A stretch of 10,695 bases of DNA from contig DAIEIL010000150.1 of NCBI GenBank assembly GCA_027352645.1, forward strand, positions 1 through 10,695. Direction: 5' to 3'. Of the stretch, positions 1 through 6,830 are shown in pieces; position 1 is the stretch's first letter, and each line of letters starts with the position of its first letter. Position numbers and translations under genes: made by a program. The stretch comes from Rhodobiaceae bacterium. Its GTDB lineage: Bacteria > Pseudomonadota > Alphaproteobacteria > Parvibaculales > Parvibaculaceae. Under the pieces are notes generated by a model. That model searched no databases and was not told the DNA's origin. It saw only the letters and a list, made by a program, of their open reading frames with translations.

Positions 1-642
1 AGCCGCGCAAGCGCCGCCGCGACGCTCAACAAGGCCCAACTCGATTTCAGCCGCACGCAGAAACTGCATGCGGACGGCAATGTCTCGAAAGCCGCGCTCG
101 ACAGCGCCCGCGCCGCGCGCGACGCCGCTGCGGCAAGTGTCCGCGAACTCGATGCGAAGCTCGCGACCGGCAAACTCGCCGCGCGTCAGGACCAGATCGA
201 CGCGGCGAAAGCAGCCGTGCAAGCTGCGCAAGCCGCGCTCGATCAGGCCAATTGGCGCCTCTCGCGCCGCGAAGGTCACGCGCCGCAGGGTGGCGTGATC
301 GAAGACGTCTTCTTCCGGGTCGGGGAATTCGCGAGCGCCACGCAGCCCGTCGTTTCCCTTCTGCCTCCCGAAAACATCAAGATCCGCTTCTTCGTGCCCG
401 AACCCGAACTCGGACGCCTCCATGTCGGCGACAAGGTAGCGCTCGCCTGCGACGGCTGCCCCACAGGATTGACGGGCCGCGTGCGCTTCATCTCGACGCA
501 AGCCGAATTCACGCCGCCCGTGATCTATAGCGAGCAATCACAATCGAAACTCGTCTACATGGCCGAGGCCTGGCCGGACACGAAGCCGGAAGCCTTCCAT
601 CCCGGCCAGCCTGTGCGCGTGACGCTGCAAGGGGCGGAGTAA
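1..642 (+). CDS. HlyD-family periplasmic adaptor (membrane fusion protein), 3' part
   Basis: The reading frame is open from base 1 to the TAA at 640-642, giving 213 visible residues; the N-terminus lies upstream of the window. Residues 1 to about 80 are Ala/Lys/Gln-rich helix (for example 'AAKAAVQAAQAALDQ'), as in the coiled-coil hairpin of adaptor proteins. The sequence then enters the returning half of the lipoyl-like domain (W-x-L-x-R, then 'APQGGVIEDV') and a beta-barrel with 'FTPPVIYS' and a 'KLVYMAEAWP' strand, typical of the YbhG/EmrA side of the HlyD family. Family knowledge: such proteins sit in the periplasm, anchored at the inner membrane, and link an inner-membrane pump to an outer-membrane channel. 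The ATPase and permease genes that follow at once indicate an ABC-type exporter. A C-D-G-C motif lies at 448-459. The substrate cannot be told. Upstream ATG and GTG codons in frame, such as the GTG at 217, are internal. Confidence 0.9.
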   Translation, partial: SRASAAATLNKAQLDFSRTQKLHADGNVSKAALDSARAARDAAAASVRELDAKLATGKLAARQDQIDAAKAAVQAAQAALDQANWRLSRREGHAPQGGVIEDVFFRVGEFASATQPVVSLLPPENIKIRFFVPEPELGRLHVGDKVALACDGCPTGLTGRVRFISTQAEFTPPVIYSEQSQSKLVYMAEAWPDTKPEAFHPGQPVRVTLQGAE

Positions 643-646
643 GCCG

Positions 647-1597
647 ATGAGCGCCGCGCCATTCGACGGAGAACTCGTCATCGACGTCGAAGGACTCACC
701 AAGAGCTTCGGTGGCCGCAAAGTCGTCGACAATGTCGACATGCAGGTCGCGAAAGGCGAGATCTATGGCTTTCTCGGCCCCAATGGCAGCGGCAAAACAA
801 CCACGATCCGTATGCTCTGCGGCCTGCTCACGCCCGATGCCGGACACGGCACCTGCCTCGTCTACGACATCCTGACCGAGAGTCCACGCATCAAGCTCGA
901 AACGGGCTATATGACGCAGCGCTTCAGCCTCTATGAAGATCTGAGCATCCGCGAGAATCTCGACTTCGTCGCCCGCATCTATGAATTGCCGAGCCGGCGC
1001 GAGGCCGTCGACGCGACGATCGAGAAACTCAACCTCAAAGGTCGCGCCGATCAGCTCGCGGGCAGTCTTTCCGGCGGCTGGAAACAGCGCCTCGCCCTCG
1101 CCTCCTGCATCATGCACCAGCCGAAGCTCCTGCTGCTCGACGAGCCGACGGCAGGCGTCGATCCGAAGGCGCGGCGCGAATTCTGGGACGAGATTCACGA
1201 ACTCGCCGCAGGCGGCCTCACGGTTCTCGTCAGTACGCATTACATGGACGAGGCCGAGCGCTGCCACAAGATCTGCTACCTCGCCTATGGGCGCCTGCTC
1301 GCACGCGGCACGGCGGAAGAAGTGATCGCGCAATCGGGCCTTGCGACATGGACGGTCTCCGGCCCCTCGCAAAGGCGCATCGGCCAGCTCGCCCGCGAGC
1401 TATCCGGCAAGCAAGGTGTCGATATGGTGGCGCCCTTCGGCGCGACGCTGCATGTGAGCGGGCTCGATCCCGCAAGCCTCGAAAGCGCCATCGCGCCCTG
1501 GCGCGGCGAGGCCGAACTCTCCTGGCGGCGCGATGAGCCAACGCTTGAAGACGTCTTCATCCTCATGATGAAGCAGGCACCGGACAATTTCACATGA
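647..1597 (+). CDS. ABC transporter ATP-binding protein (YbhF/CcmA-like exporter ATPase)
   Basis: The 316-residue product is one complete nucleotide-binding domain. It has Walker A GPNGSGKT (44-51), Q-loop Gln91 in 'YMTQRFSLYEDLS', signature LSGGW (141-145), Walker B LLLLDEPT (161-168), the D-loop GVDP and switch His198 in 'STHYMDEA'. All catalytic residues are present. The 'TRF/TQRFSLYEDL' style and the C-terminal 'EPTLEDVFILMM' tail are typical of drug- or antibiotic-exporting ABC-2 systems. It would hydrolyse ATP on the cytoplasmic side to drive the permease encoded next. The ATG is 4 bases after the adaptor stop, with GGAG at 636-639 spaced 7 bases away. E. coli YbhF carries two such domains in one chain, whereas this protein has one and probably works as a homodimer or with a partner outside the window. 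Confidence 0.93.
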   Translation: MSAAPFDGELVIDVEGLTKSFGGRKVVDNVDMQVAKGEIYGFLGPNGSGKTTTIRMLCGLLTPDAGHGTCLVYDILTESPRIKLETGYMTQRFSLYEDLSIRENLDFVARIYELPSRREAVDATIEKLNLKGRADQLAGSLSGGWKQRLALASCIMHQPKLLLLDEPTAGVDPKARREFWDEIHELAAGGLTVLVSTHYMDEAERCHKICYLAYGRLLARGTAEEVIAQSGLATWTVSGPSQRRIGQLARELSGKQGVDMVAPFGATLHVSGLDPASLESAIAPWRGEAELSWRRDEPTLEDVFILMMKQAPDNFT

Positions 1598-2733
1598 TGG
1601 GCGACCGCTTCAACTTCCACCGCCTCACAGCGCTCATCGCCAAGGAGTTCATCCAGATGCGGCGCGACAGGCTCACCTTCGCGATGATGCTGGGCGTGCC
1701 GATCATGCAGCTCATTCTTTTCGGCTATGCAATCAATGCAGACCCCAAGCATCTTGCGACCGCCGTTTACGCGCAGGATCATTCCGTTTTCACGCGCAGC
1801 TTCCTGATCGCGCTTGAAAACAGCGACTATTTCGAAATCACGGCGCATCCGGAAACGCGCGAGGAAGCCGATGCGCTGCTCGCGCAGGGCGACGCGCAAT
1901 TCGTCATCGAGATTCCAGCGAACTTTTCACGCGACCTCCTGCGCAGCGAGCATCCACAGATCCTCGTCGACGCCGACGCGACCGATCCCGCCGCGACGGG
2001 TAACGCCATTTCCGCCATCAATCTGCTGGCCGGCAGCGTTCTCGACCGCGATCTCGTCGGACCGGTAGCCAAGCTCCGCCAGGGAGAGGCTCCCTTCTCG
2101 CTGGTGGTCCACCGTCGCTACAATTCCGAGAACCACACGCAATACAACATCGTACCCGGCATCATCGGCGTCATTCTCACCATGACCATGGTGATGTTCA
2201 CGGCGCTTGCCATGACGCGCGAAATCGAACGCGGCACGATGGAGAATCTGCTCACCATGCCGGCCCGCCCGCTTGAAGTCATGATGGGAAAGATCATCCC
2301 CTATATCATGATCGGCTACATCCAGACGGCGCTCGTGCTCCTCGCCGCGCGCTTCCTCTTCGATGTGCCGATGGTCGGAAGCCTCGTTCTTCTTTCGGTC
2401 GTTCTGCTGATTTTTGTCGCCGCCAACCTCGCCGTCGGCTTCACCTTCTCAACGCTCGCGCGAAACCAGCTTCAGGCGGTGCAGATGGCGGTCTTCTTCT
2501 TCCTCCCATCCATCCTCCTTTCAGGGTTCATGTTTCCGTTTCGCGGCATGCCGGTCTGGGCGCAATGGCTCGGCGAGATACTTCCGCTCACGCATTTCCT
2601 GCGGATCATTCGCGGCATCCTGCTCAAAGGAAACGGCGCCACCGACATTCAGGCGGATACCGGCGCAATCATCCTTTTCTTTTTCGCGGCGACCGTCGTC
2701 GCGATGAACCGCTATCGCCGGACGCTCGACTGA
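1594..2733 (+). CDS. ABC-2 type permease (YbhS/YhhJ-like)
   Basis: The 379-residue inner-membrane protein has the ABC-2 exporter layout. There is a cytoplasmic N-terminus ('LIAKEFIQMRRDRLTF') and a first membrane helix at about 28-47. A large extracytoplasmic domain covers about 48-185. Five more hydrophobic segments follow at about 187-207, 234-255, 262-284, 294-314 and 355-371. 'MTREIERGTMENLLTMPARP' (207-226) is the coupling-helix region typical of the family, and 'ILLSGFMFPFRGMP' and 'PLTHFLRIIRGILLKG' are hallmark C-terminal segments. It should form the membrane path of the exporter. Its ATG overlaps the ATPase TGA (ATGA, 4 bases), which implies translational coupling; a second ATG directly follows the first. 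No strong ribosome binding site is seen. YbhS and YbhR form a pair in E. coli, but only one permease gene is present here, so a homodimer is likely. Confidence 0.92.
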   Translation: MMGDRFNFHRLTALIAKEFIQMRRDRLTFAMMLGVPIMQLILFGYAINADPKHLATAVYAQDHSVFTRSFLIALENSDYFEITAHPETREEADALLAQGDAQFVIEIPANFSRDLLRSEHPQILVDADATDPAATGNAISAINLLAGSVLDRDLVGPVAKLRQGEAPFSLVVHRRYNSENHTQYNIVPGIIGVILTMTMVMFTALAMTREIERGTMENLLTMPARPLEVMMGKIIPYIMIGYIQTALVLLAARFLFDVPMVGSLVLLSVVLLIFVAANLAVGFTFSTLARNQLQAVQMAVFFFLPSILLSGFMFPFRGMPVWAQWLGEILPLTHFLRIIRGILLKGNGATDIQADTGAIILFFFAATVVAMNRYRRTLD

Positions 2734-2781
2734 GCCACGACACAAGGGGCCGAGTTGGGTAGGATGGCGACCGGGAAATGG

Positions 2782-2785
2782 GGAG
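2782..2785 (+). promoter_or_regulatory. Ribosome binding site deciding the DUF1345 start
   Basis: GGAG stands 7 bases before the ATG at 2793. It directly follows the alternative upstream ATG at 2778-2780, for which no Shine-Dalgarno match is found at proper spacing beyond a weak GGGAA. It therefore favours the shorter protein. Confidence 0.5.
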
Positions 2786-2792
2786 ACTGGCG

Positions 2793-3452
2793 ATGCAGAA
2801 CCGCGTCATAGCGCATATCGGTCATCACATACGATTCTATATTTCGCTCCTCGTCGGGGTCGCGATCTGGAGGCTCGCAGGCGACGCGTTTCCCCGCCCG
2901 CTCCACATTTCCATCGCGGCAGACGGCGCCTATGCGCTCTATCTTCTGCTGATGTTCATCAACATGATCCCGCTGATGCCCGAGCATCTGCGTCGCCGCG
3001 CCAATTACGAAGATGAAGGCATCGGCATCATCATGGTCATCACCGTGGCTGCGATCGTGCTGAGCGTCGGCAACATATTCGTGATCCTGAATGCCGCCAC
3101 GCCACCCTCTGCGCTCCACATCGTCCTCGCCCTGATCGGCGTTTTGCTTGGCTGGCTGACGCTGCACGTCGTCATGGCCGCGCATTACATACAGATCTAT
3201 TACCACGACGCGCTGCCCGGCGAAGGACACAAGGACACGGGCGGGCTCGACTTTCCGGGCACGGCAGAACCCACCTATTGGGAGTTCATCTATCATTCCT
3301 TCGTCGTCGGCATGACGGCGCAGACATCGGACACGCAGGTCACATCGACGCGCATGCGGCGCATGACGCTCGGCCACGGAATGCTGTCGTTCTTTTACAA
3401 TACGGTCCTGATCGCGCTCGCCGTCAACATTGTCGTCGGCCTCTCAAAATAG
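2793..3452 (+). CDS. DUF1345 family membrane protein of unknown function
   Basis: I place the start at the ATG at 2793 (219 residues) rather than the in-frame ATG at 2778. GGAG at 2782-2785 sits 7 bases before the later ATG and would lie inside the gene with the earlier one. The product is a multi-pass membrane protein. Hydrophobic stretches lie at about 15-30, 44-63, 76-99, 107-131 and 195-216, with a shorter semi-polar one at 163-178. The C-terminal run YWEFIYHSFVVGMTAQTSD, then R-M-R-R, then 'GHGMLSFFYNTVLIA' matches what I know as the DUF1345 signature. No function is established for this family to my knowledge. The C-terminal part resembles the pore loop plus last helix of two-transmembrane potassium channels in layout (see findings). 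It lies 59 bases after the permease and may be read from the same transcript, but nothing shows that it is part of the exporter. Confidence 0.85.
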   Translation: MQNRVIAHIGHHIRFYISLLVGVAIWRLAGDAFPRPLHISIAADGAYALYLLLMFINMIPLMPEHLRRRANYEDEGIGIIMVITVAAIVLSVGNIFVILNAATPPSALHIVLALIGVLLGWLTLHVVMAAHYIQIYYHDALPGEGHKDTGGLDFPGTAEPTYWEFIYHSFVVGMTAQTSDTQVTSTRMRRMTLGHGMLSFFYNTVLIALAVNIVVGLSK

Positions 3453-3458
3453 GCCCGT

Positions 3459-4859
3459 TCAAACCGGCAGCATCTTGCCCGGATTGAGAATATTCAGCGG
3501 ATCGAGGGACTGCTTGATTGCGCGCATGACGGCAATACCCTGCCCGTGCTCCGCTTCGAGGAACTTCACCTTACCCTCGCCGATCCCGTGTTCTCCGGTG
3601 CAGGTGCCGTCAAGCGAGAGAGCGCGCATCACCATGCGGTCGTGAATGCGCTGCGCCTCGGCAACTTCCGCGGCATTGTCTGGGTCGACCAGCATGATGA
3701 GGTGGAAATTCCCGTCCCCGACATGTCCGACGATGGGCGCAATGAGCGGCGATGATTTCAAATCCTCTTTCGTACCGGCAATCGCTTCCGCCAGCCGGGA
3801 AATCGGCACGCAGACATCGCTGATGAGCCCCTTCTTGCCCGGCTGAAGCGCGAGCGCGGCGTAAAGCGAGTTGTGCCGCGCCTCCCAGAGCGTCGTGCGC
3901 TCCTCTGCCTTCACGGCCCATTCGAAGGCGCCGCCACCATGTTCCGCGGCAATGGCGCCGAAGCGCTCAGCTTGTTCGGCGACGGAAGCTTCGCTCCCGT
4001 GAAACTCGACGAGAAGCAGCGGCGTCACAGGCAACGACAGTTTCGAATAGCGATTGCAGGCTTCGACCTGCACCTCGTCGAGGAACTCGATCCGCGCGAT
4101 CGGCAGGCCAGACTGAATCGTCTCGATCACGGCGTCGATAGCGCCTTCGAAGTTCGGGAAGGACACGACGCCGGAGGCTATGGCCTCGGGGATGCCGTAG
4201 AGCTTCAAGGTCAATTCGGTGATGATGCCGAGCGTACCTTCGGAGCCGACGAGAAGGCGCGTGAGATCGTATCCGGCCGCCGATTTCCGCGCGCGCCGCG
4301 CGGTATACACGACGCTTCCGTCAGCCATGACGGCGGTGAGGTTCAGCACGTTTTCGCGCATGGTGCCGTAGCGCACGGCATTGGTACCTGAAGCCCGCGT
4401 CGCCGCCATGCCGCCGAGACTCGCATCGGCACCGGGGTCGATGGGGAAGAAAAGCCCCATGTCACGCAGATAAGCGTTCAATGTCTTGCGCGTCACGCCC
4501 GCTTCGAGATGCACGTCGAGATCGGCCGCATTCACTTCGAGGATACGGTTCATCCGCGAAAGATCGAGCGAGAGCCCGCCATGCGGCGCGGAGATATGGC
4601 CTTCGAGCGAAGTGCCCGTTCCAAAAGCGATGACCGGCAAGCGGTGCCGCGCACATATCCTCACGATGGCGGAGACTTCCTCCGTCGATGTGGCGAAGGC
4701 GACGGCATCGGGCGGCGCGACGGGATGCCAGCTCTCGTCACGGCCATGCGCCTCGCGGATGGGGAGAGAGGTCGTGAGCCGCTCGCCCAGCAGCGCGCGC
4801 AGATCGGCGATGGCCTGCGCCTTTTCATCATCGTTCAGAACTGCAGCAATTTCGGCCAT
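3459..4859 (-). CDS. FAD-linked 2-hydroxyacid dehydrogenase (D-lactate dehydrogenase cytochrome / GlcD type)
   Basis: The 466-residue protein combines an N-terminal FAD_binding_4 domain with a C-terminal FAD-oxidase_C domain. FAD-site motifs are 'FGTGTSLEGH' (79-88), 'IDPGADASLGGMAATRASGT' (140-159) and 'GYDLTRLLVGSEGTLGIITE' (196-215). The C-terminal domain has 'HVGDGNFH' (379-386) and 'GTCTGEHGIGEGK' (418-430), whose histidines and acidic residues form the metal/substrate site in this family. Length and motifs match D-lactate dehydrogenase (cytochrome, EC 1.1.2.4) and mammalian LDHD. The reaction would be oxidation of a D-2-hydroxyacid to the 2-oxoacid, with electrons passed on from FAD. 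D-lactate is the likeliest substrate, but glycolate or D-2-hydroxyglutarate cannot be excluded. There is no signal peptide, so it is probably cytoplasmic or peripheral to the inner membrane. No glcE/glcF partners are adjacent, which argues against a glycolate oxidase complex. The ATG follows GGAGG by 5 bases. Its stop is 6 bases from the DUF1345 stop (convergent). Confidence 0.92.
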   Translation of the reverse strand: MAEIAAVLNDDEKAQAIADLRALLGERLTTSLPIREAHGRDESWHPVAPPDAVAFATSTEEVSAIVRICARHRLPVIAFGTGTSLEGHISAPHGGLSLDLSRMNRILEVNAADLDVHLEAGVTRKTLNAYLRDMGLFFPIDPGADASLGGMAATRASGTNAVRYGTMRENVLNLTAVMADGSVVYTARRARKSAAGYDLTRLLVGSEGTLGIITELTLKLYGIPEAIASGVVSFPNFEGAIDAVIETIQSGLPIARIEFLDEVQVEACNRYSKLSLPVTPLLLVEFHGSEASVAEQAERFGAIAAEHGGGAFEWAVKAEERTTLWEARHNSLYAALALQPGKKGLISDVCVPISRLAEAIAGTKEDLKSSPLIAPIVGHVGDGNFHLIMLVDPDNAAEVAEAQRIHDRMVMRALSLDGTCTGEHGIGEGKVKFLEAEHGQGIAVMRAIKQSLDPLNILNPGKMLPV

Positions 4860-4864
4860 GTGTT

Positions 4865-4869
4865 CCTCC
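4865..4869 (-). promoter_or_regulatory. Ribosome binding site of the FAD-linked dehydrogenase
   Basis: On the minus strand this reads GGAGG, 5 bases before the ATG ending at 4859. The wider CGGAGGAAC (4862-4870) is identical to the leader of the divergent thioesterase gene at 4969-4977. Confidence 0.7.
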
Positions 4870-4914
4870 GCCTGGAAGGCTATCCTCTCGCGTCGAAGCG
4901 AACAATCCAGTGCA

Positions 4915-4945
4915 CGCCATGTCCCACTTTATGCGGCACATGGCG
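4915..4945. repeat. 8-base inverted repeat in the divergent intergenic region
   Basis: CGCCATGT at 4915-4922 is the exact reverse complement of ACATGGCG at 4938-4945, with a 15-base spacer. It lies near the middle of the 120-base region between the dehydrogenase and thioesterase start codons, where an operator for both genes would be expected. It could equally form a weak hairpin or be chance. I found no convincing -35/-10 pair in this region on either strand. Confidence 0.4.
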
Positions 4946-4969
4946 GTGAAGACCAGAAAATGGATATCC

Positions 4970-4974
4970 GGAGG
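4970..4974 (+). promoter_or_regulatory. Ribosome binding site deciding a GTG start (thioesterase)
   Basis: GGAGG is followed after 5 bases by the GTG at 4980-4982. No ATG lies in frame between this GTG and the in-frame TGA at 4947-4949. The strong match therefore supports GTG as the true start. Confidence 0.7.
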
Positions 4975-4979
4975 AACCT

Positions 4980-5468
4980 GTGACTCTCAATGCTCCCGTC
5001 GAATGCCCCTTGCGCAAGGTGGAGGCCCAATGGGTCGATCTCAACGGCCATATGAACATGGCCTATTACCATCTGCTCTTCGATGAATCGCTGGACAAGC
5101 TCTTCACCGAACTCGGCATCGGCTGGGACTATACGCAGTCAGGCGCGGGCTCATCCTTCACCGCCGAGGTGCATGTCTGCTATCTCGACGAACTTCTGAA
5201 GGACGATCCGGTCCGCATCACCTATCAATTGCTCGACTGGGACGCGAAGCGCATTCATGTCTTCGGCCACATGTATCACGCCAAAAAAGGATACCTCGCC
5301 GCGACATCCGAACAGATGTGCGTTCACGTTGACATGAAGACACGGCGCGTGGCGCCCTTTCCCCAAGCGCAGCAGGAGAAGATCGCGACGCTCATGGAAG
5401 CACATCGCACGCTTCCCCGGCCCGAGCAGGCCGGCCGCATTATCGGCATCAGACGGAAGGCGTCGTAA
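4980..5468 (+). CDS. Hotdog-fold acyl-CoA thioesterase (4HBT superfamily, carnitine-pathway-like)
   Basis: The 162-residue product starts at a GTG with a strong GGAGG 5 bases upstream. The N-terminal 'WVDLNGHMNMAYY' (18-30) has the D-x-N-x-H-x-N pattern of 4-hydroxybenzoyl-CoA-type thioesterases, with Asp20 the probable catalytic acid. Later strands such as 'AEVHVCYLDEL' and 'KRIHVFGHMYH' fit the rest of a single hotdog domain. In wording it is close to the C-terminal thioesterase domain fused to some carnitine dehydrogenases and to stand-alone betainyl-CoA thioesterases. The expected reaction is hydrolysis of a short acyl-CoA in the cytoplasm. No carnitine dehydrogenase or CoA-transferase gene is adjacent, so the substrate stays open. 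It is divergent from the FAD-linked dehydrogenase with a shared 120-base upstream region. Its last 20 bases overlap the end of the opposing chloride channel gene. Confidence 0.85.
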   Translation: MTLNAPVECPLRKVEAQWVDLNGHMNMAYYHLLFDESLDKLFTELGIGWDYTQSGAGSSFTAEVHVCYLDELLKDDPVRITYQLLDWDAKRIHVFGHMYHAKKGYLAATSEQMCVHVDMKTRRVAPFPQAQQEKIATLMEAHRTLPRPEQAGRIIGIRRKAS

Positions 5469-6786
5469 GCGGCAGCTCGGCCTCACGCGGCTTTGCCGGC
5501 ATCTCCGGCATGAAGTTCTTCGAGAGCGCGTGATAGACGCCCTCCTTACATACGAGACGCGAGGTGCCTTGCGCGATCAGCGCCGTCAGCATCAGCGGCA
5601 CGAGAAGTTCGTGGCTGCCGGTCATTTCGGCGACGATGACAAAGGCCGTGATCGGCGCCTGCACAACGCCCGTGAAATAACCAACCATGCCGAGCAACAC
5701 GACGGCGCCGATCGGCGTCGCAGGGAAGAAGCGCGCAATGTCAGCGCCAATGCCCGCACCCACCGACAGCGATGGCGAGAATATGCCGCCCGGCAGCCCG
5801 CAGATGGACGACAGCGCTGTGGCAACAAGCTTCAGCGGCGCGTAGATAGTCGAGAGCGTTTCCTCACCGTGAAGTGCGGCTTTCGCCTGCTCATAGCCGG
5901 TACCATGGATCGCGCCGCCAGAGAGAAGTCCGCAGAGCGCCACCGCCAAGCCGCAGAGGCAGGCGAAAGCAACCTTGTTCGCCTTGATCCATGAGCCCGC
6001 GCGTCCTGACAGCCCGTCGCCGAACATGACAAGGATTCGCGCGAATAAGCCGCCCGCGAGGCCGCCGACGATGCCGCAGACCGGCACGACGAGCCAGTCC
6101 TGCCAGCCAAGCAGGATGTCGCCGGTCGAGCCGAAATAGGTGTAATTGCCGAGAAACGCCATCGACGTGATACCGGCCGCGATGATCGTACCGAGGATGA
6201 GGCCGCTGGTGCGGACCTCGAAACTCCGGCTCATCTCCTCGATGGCGAAGACGATGCCCGCGAGCGGTGTGTTGAAGGCGGCGGCGACCCCCGCCGCGGA
6301 ACCCGCGAGGATGAGTCCCTTCTGCTGGCGGCGCGAGTAGAGGCCGAGCGCGAACATCAGCGAAGCACCGACCTGTACCGTAGGCCCCTCGCGGCCCGTC
6401 GAGGCGCCCACGAGGAGGCCCGTCAGCGTCAGAAGAACCTTGCCGACTGCGATGCGGATCGAGACGAGCTTGCTGCGCTCCGATGTCTCGGCGAGCGCGC
6501 GGGCCGCAATCGCCTGAGGGATGCCGCTACCGCCCGAATTGGGAAAGAAGCGATTGGTGAGATAGACGGTGATGCCAAAGCCCAGCGGCGTGAGGATCAG
6601 CGGTCCCCAAGGCGCAAGCTCCCGAAAACGTTGGAACTCGAGCTGTGCCCGGTCCGAGAGAAGTGCCAGAGCGACGGCCACGGCACCGACCGCGAGCCCG
6701 CCTGCAACGAAGAAGAGCCGCTGCCGCCAGCGCCCCGAATGGACGTAGAGAAGACGCGCGCGGCGGGAATTGCTTGAAAAGGCCAT
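5449..6786 (-). CDS. CLC-family chloride channel / Cl-/H+ antiporter (ClcA-like)
   Basis: The 445-residue polytopic inner-membrane protein carries all CLC selectivity motifs. These are GSGIP (86-90), GREGP (131-135) with gating Glu133, and the second-repeat 'GLPGGIFSPSLSVGAG' (330-345). By comparison with E. coli ClcA, Glu184 of 'FAIEEM' is the internal proton-path glutamate, Ser87 the central serine and Tyr418 the central tyrosine. Having both glutamates suggests a 2Cl-/1H+ antiporter rather than a passive channel. There is no C-terminal CBS domain. I start at the ATG ending at 6786. The frame is open back to 6897, but that extension (rich in Arg/Pro) would begin upstream of the candidate promoter at 6831-6859, and the 'MAFSSNSRRAR' start fits the family. 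A GGAG lies 10 bases upstream, slightly far. The gene ends 20 bases inside the convergent thioesterase gene. Confidence 0.92.
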   Translation of the reverse strand: MAFSSNSRRARLLYVHSGRWRQRLFFVAGGLAVGAVAVALALLSDRAQLEFQRFRELAPWGPLILTPLGFGITVYLTNRFFPNSGGSGIPQAIAARALAETSERSKLVSIRIAVGKVLLTLTGLLVGASTGREGPTVQVGASLMFALGLYSRRQQKGLILAGSAAGVAAAFNTPLAGIVFAIEEMSRSFEVRTSGLILGTIIAAGITSMAFLGNYTYFGSTGDILLGWQDWLVVPVCGIVGGLAGGLFARILVMFGDGLSGRAGSWIKANKVAFACLCGLAVALCGLLSGGAIHGTGYEQAKAALHGEETLSTIYAPLKLVATALSSICGLPGGIFSPSLSVGAGIGADIARFFPATPIGAVVLLGMVGYFTGVVQAPITAFVIVAEMTGSHELLVPLMLTALIAQGTSRLVCKEGVYHALSKNFMPEMPAKPREAELPLTTPSV

Positions 6787-6811
6787 GGAAAGAGAGCTCC
6801 GACAGGCTTGC

Positions 6812-6822
6812 GGGGTGACCCC
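6812..6822. repeat. Short palindrome just after the predicted chloride-channel transcript start
   Basis: GGGGTGACCCC is a perfect palindrome around its central G. It lies about 2 to 12 bases downstream of the transcription start predicted from the promoter at 6831-6859, where a repressor site could act. The one-base loop rules out a stable hairpin. Chance occurrence in GC-rich DNA is quite possible. Confidence 0.25.
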
Positions 6823-6830
6823 CGGCCCTC

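Noticed and set aside
509..1372. 287-codon minus-strand open frame opposite the ABC ATPase
   Set aside because: It is in register with the ATPase codons and has no family resemblance. The ATPase on the plus strand has all its catalytic motifs.
2778..2792. Longer start for the DUF1345 protein (ATG at 2778)
   Set aside because: The best ribosome binding site (2782-2785) lies after this ATG and 7 bases before the ATG at 2793. The added residues MGRLA bring no family feature.
3873..4391. 172-codon plus-strand open frame opposite the FAD-linked dehydrogenase
   Set aside because: The overlapping minus-strand gene has full FAD and metal-site motifs across this range. The plus-strand translation matches nothing known to me.
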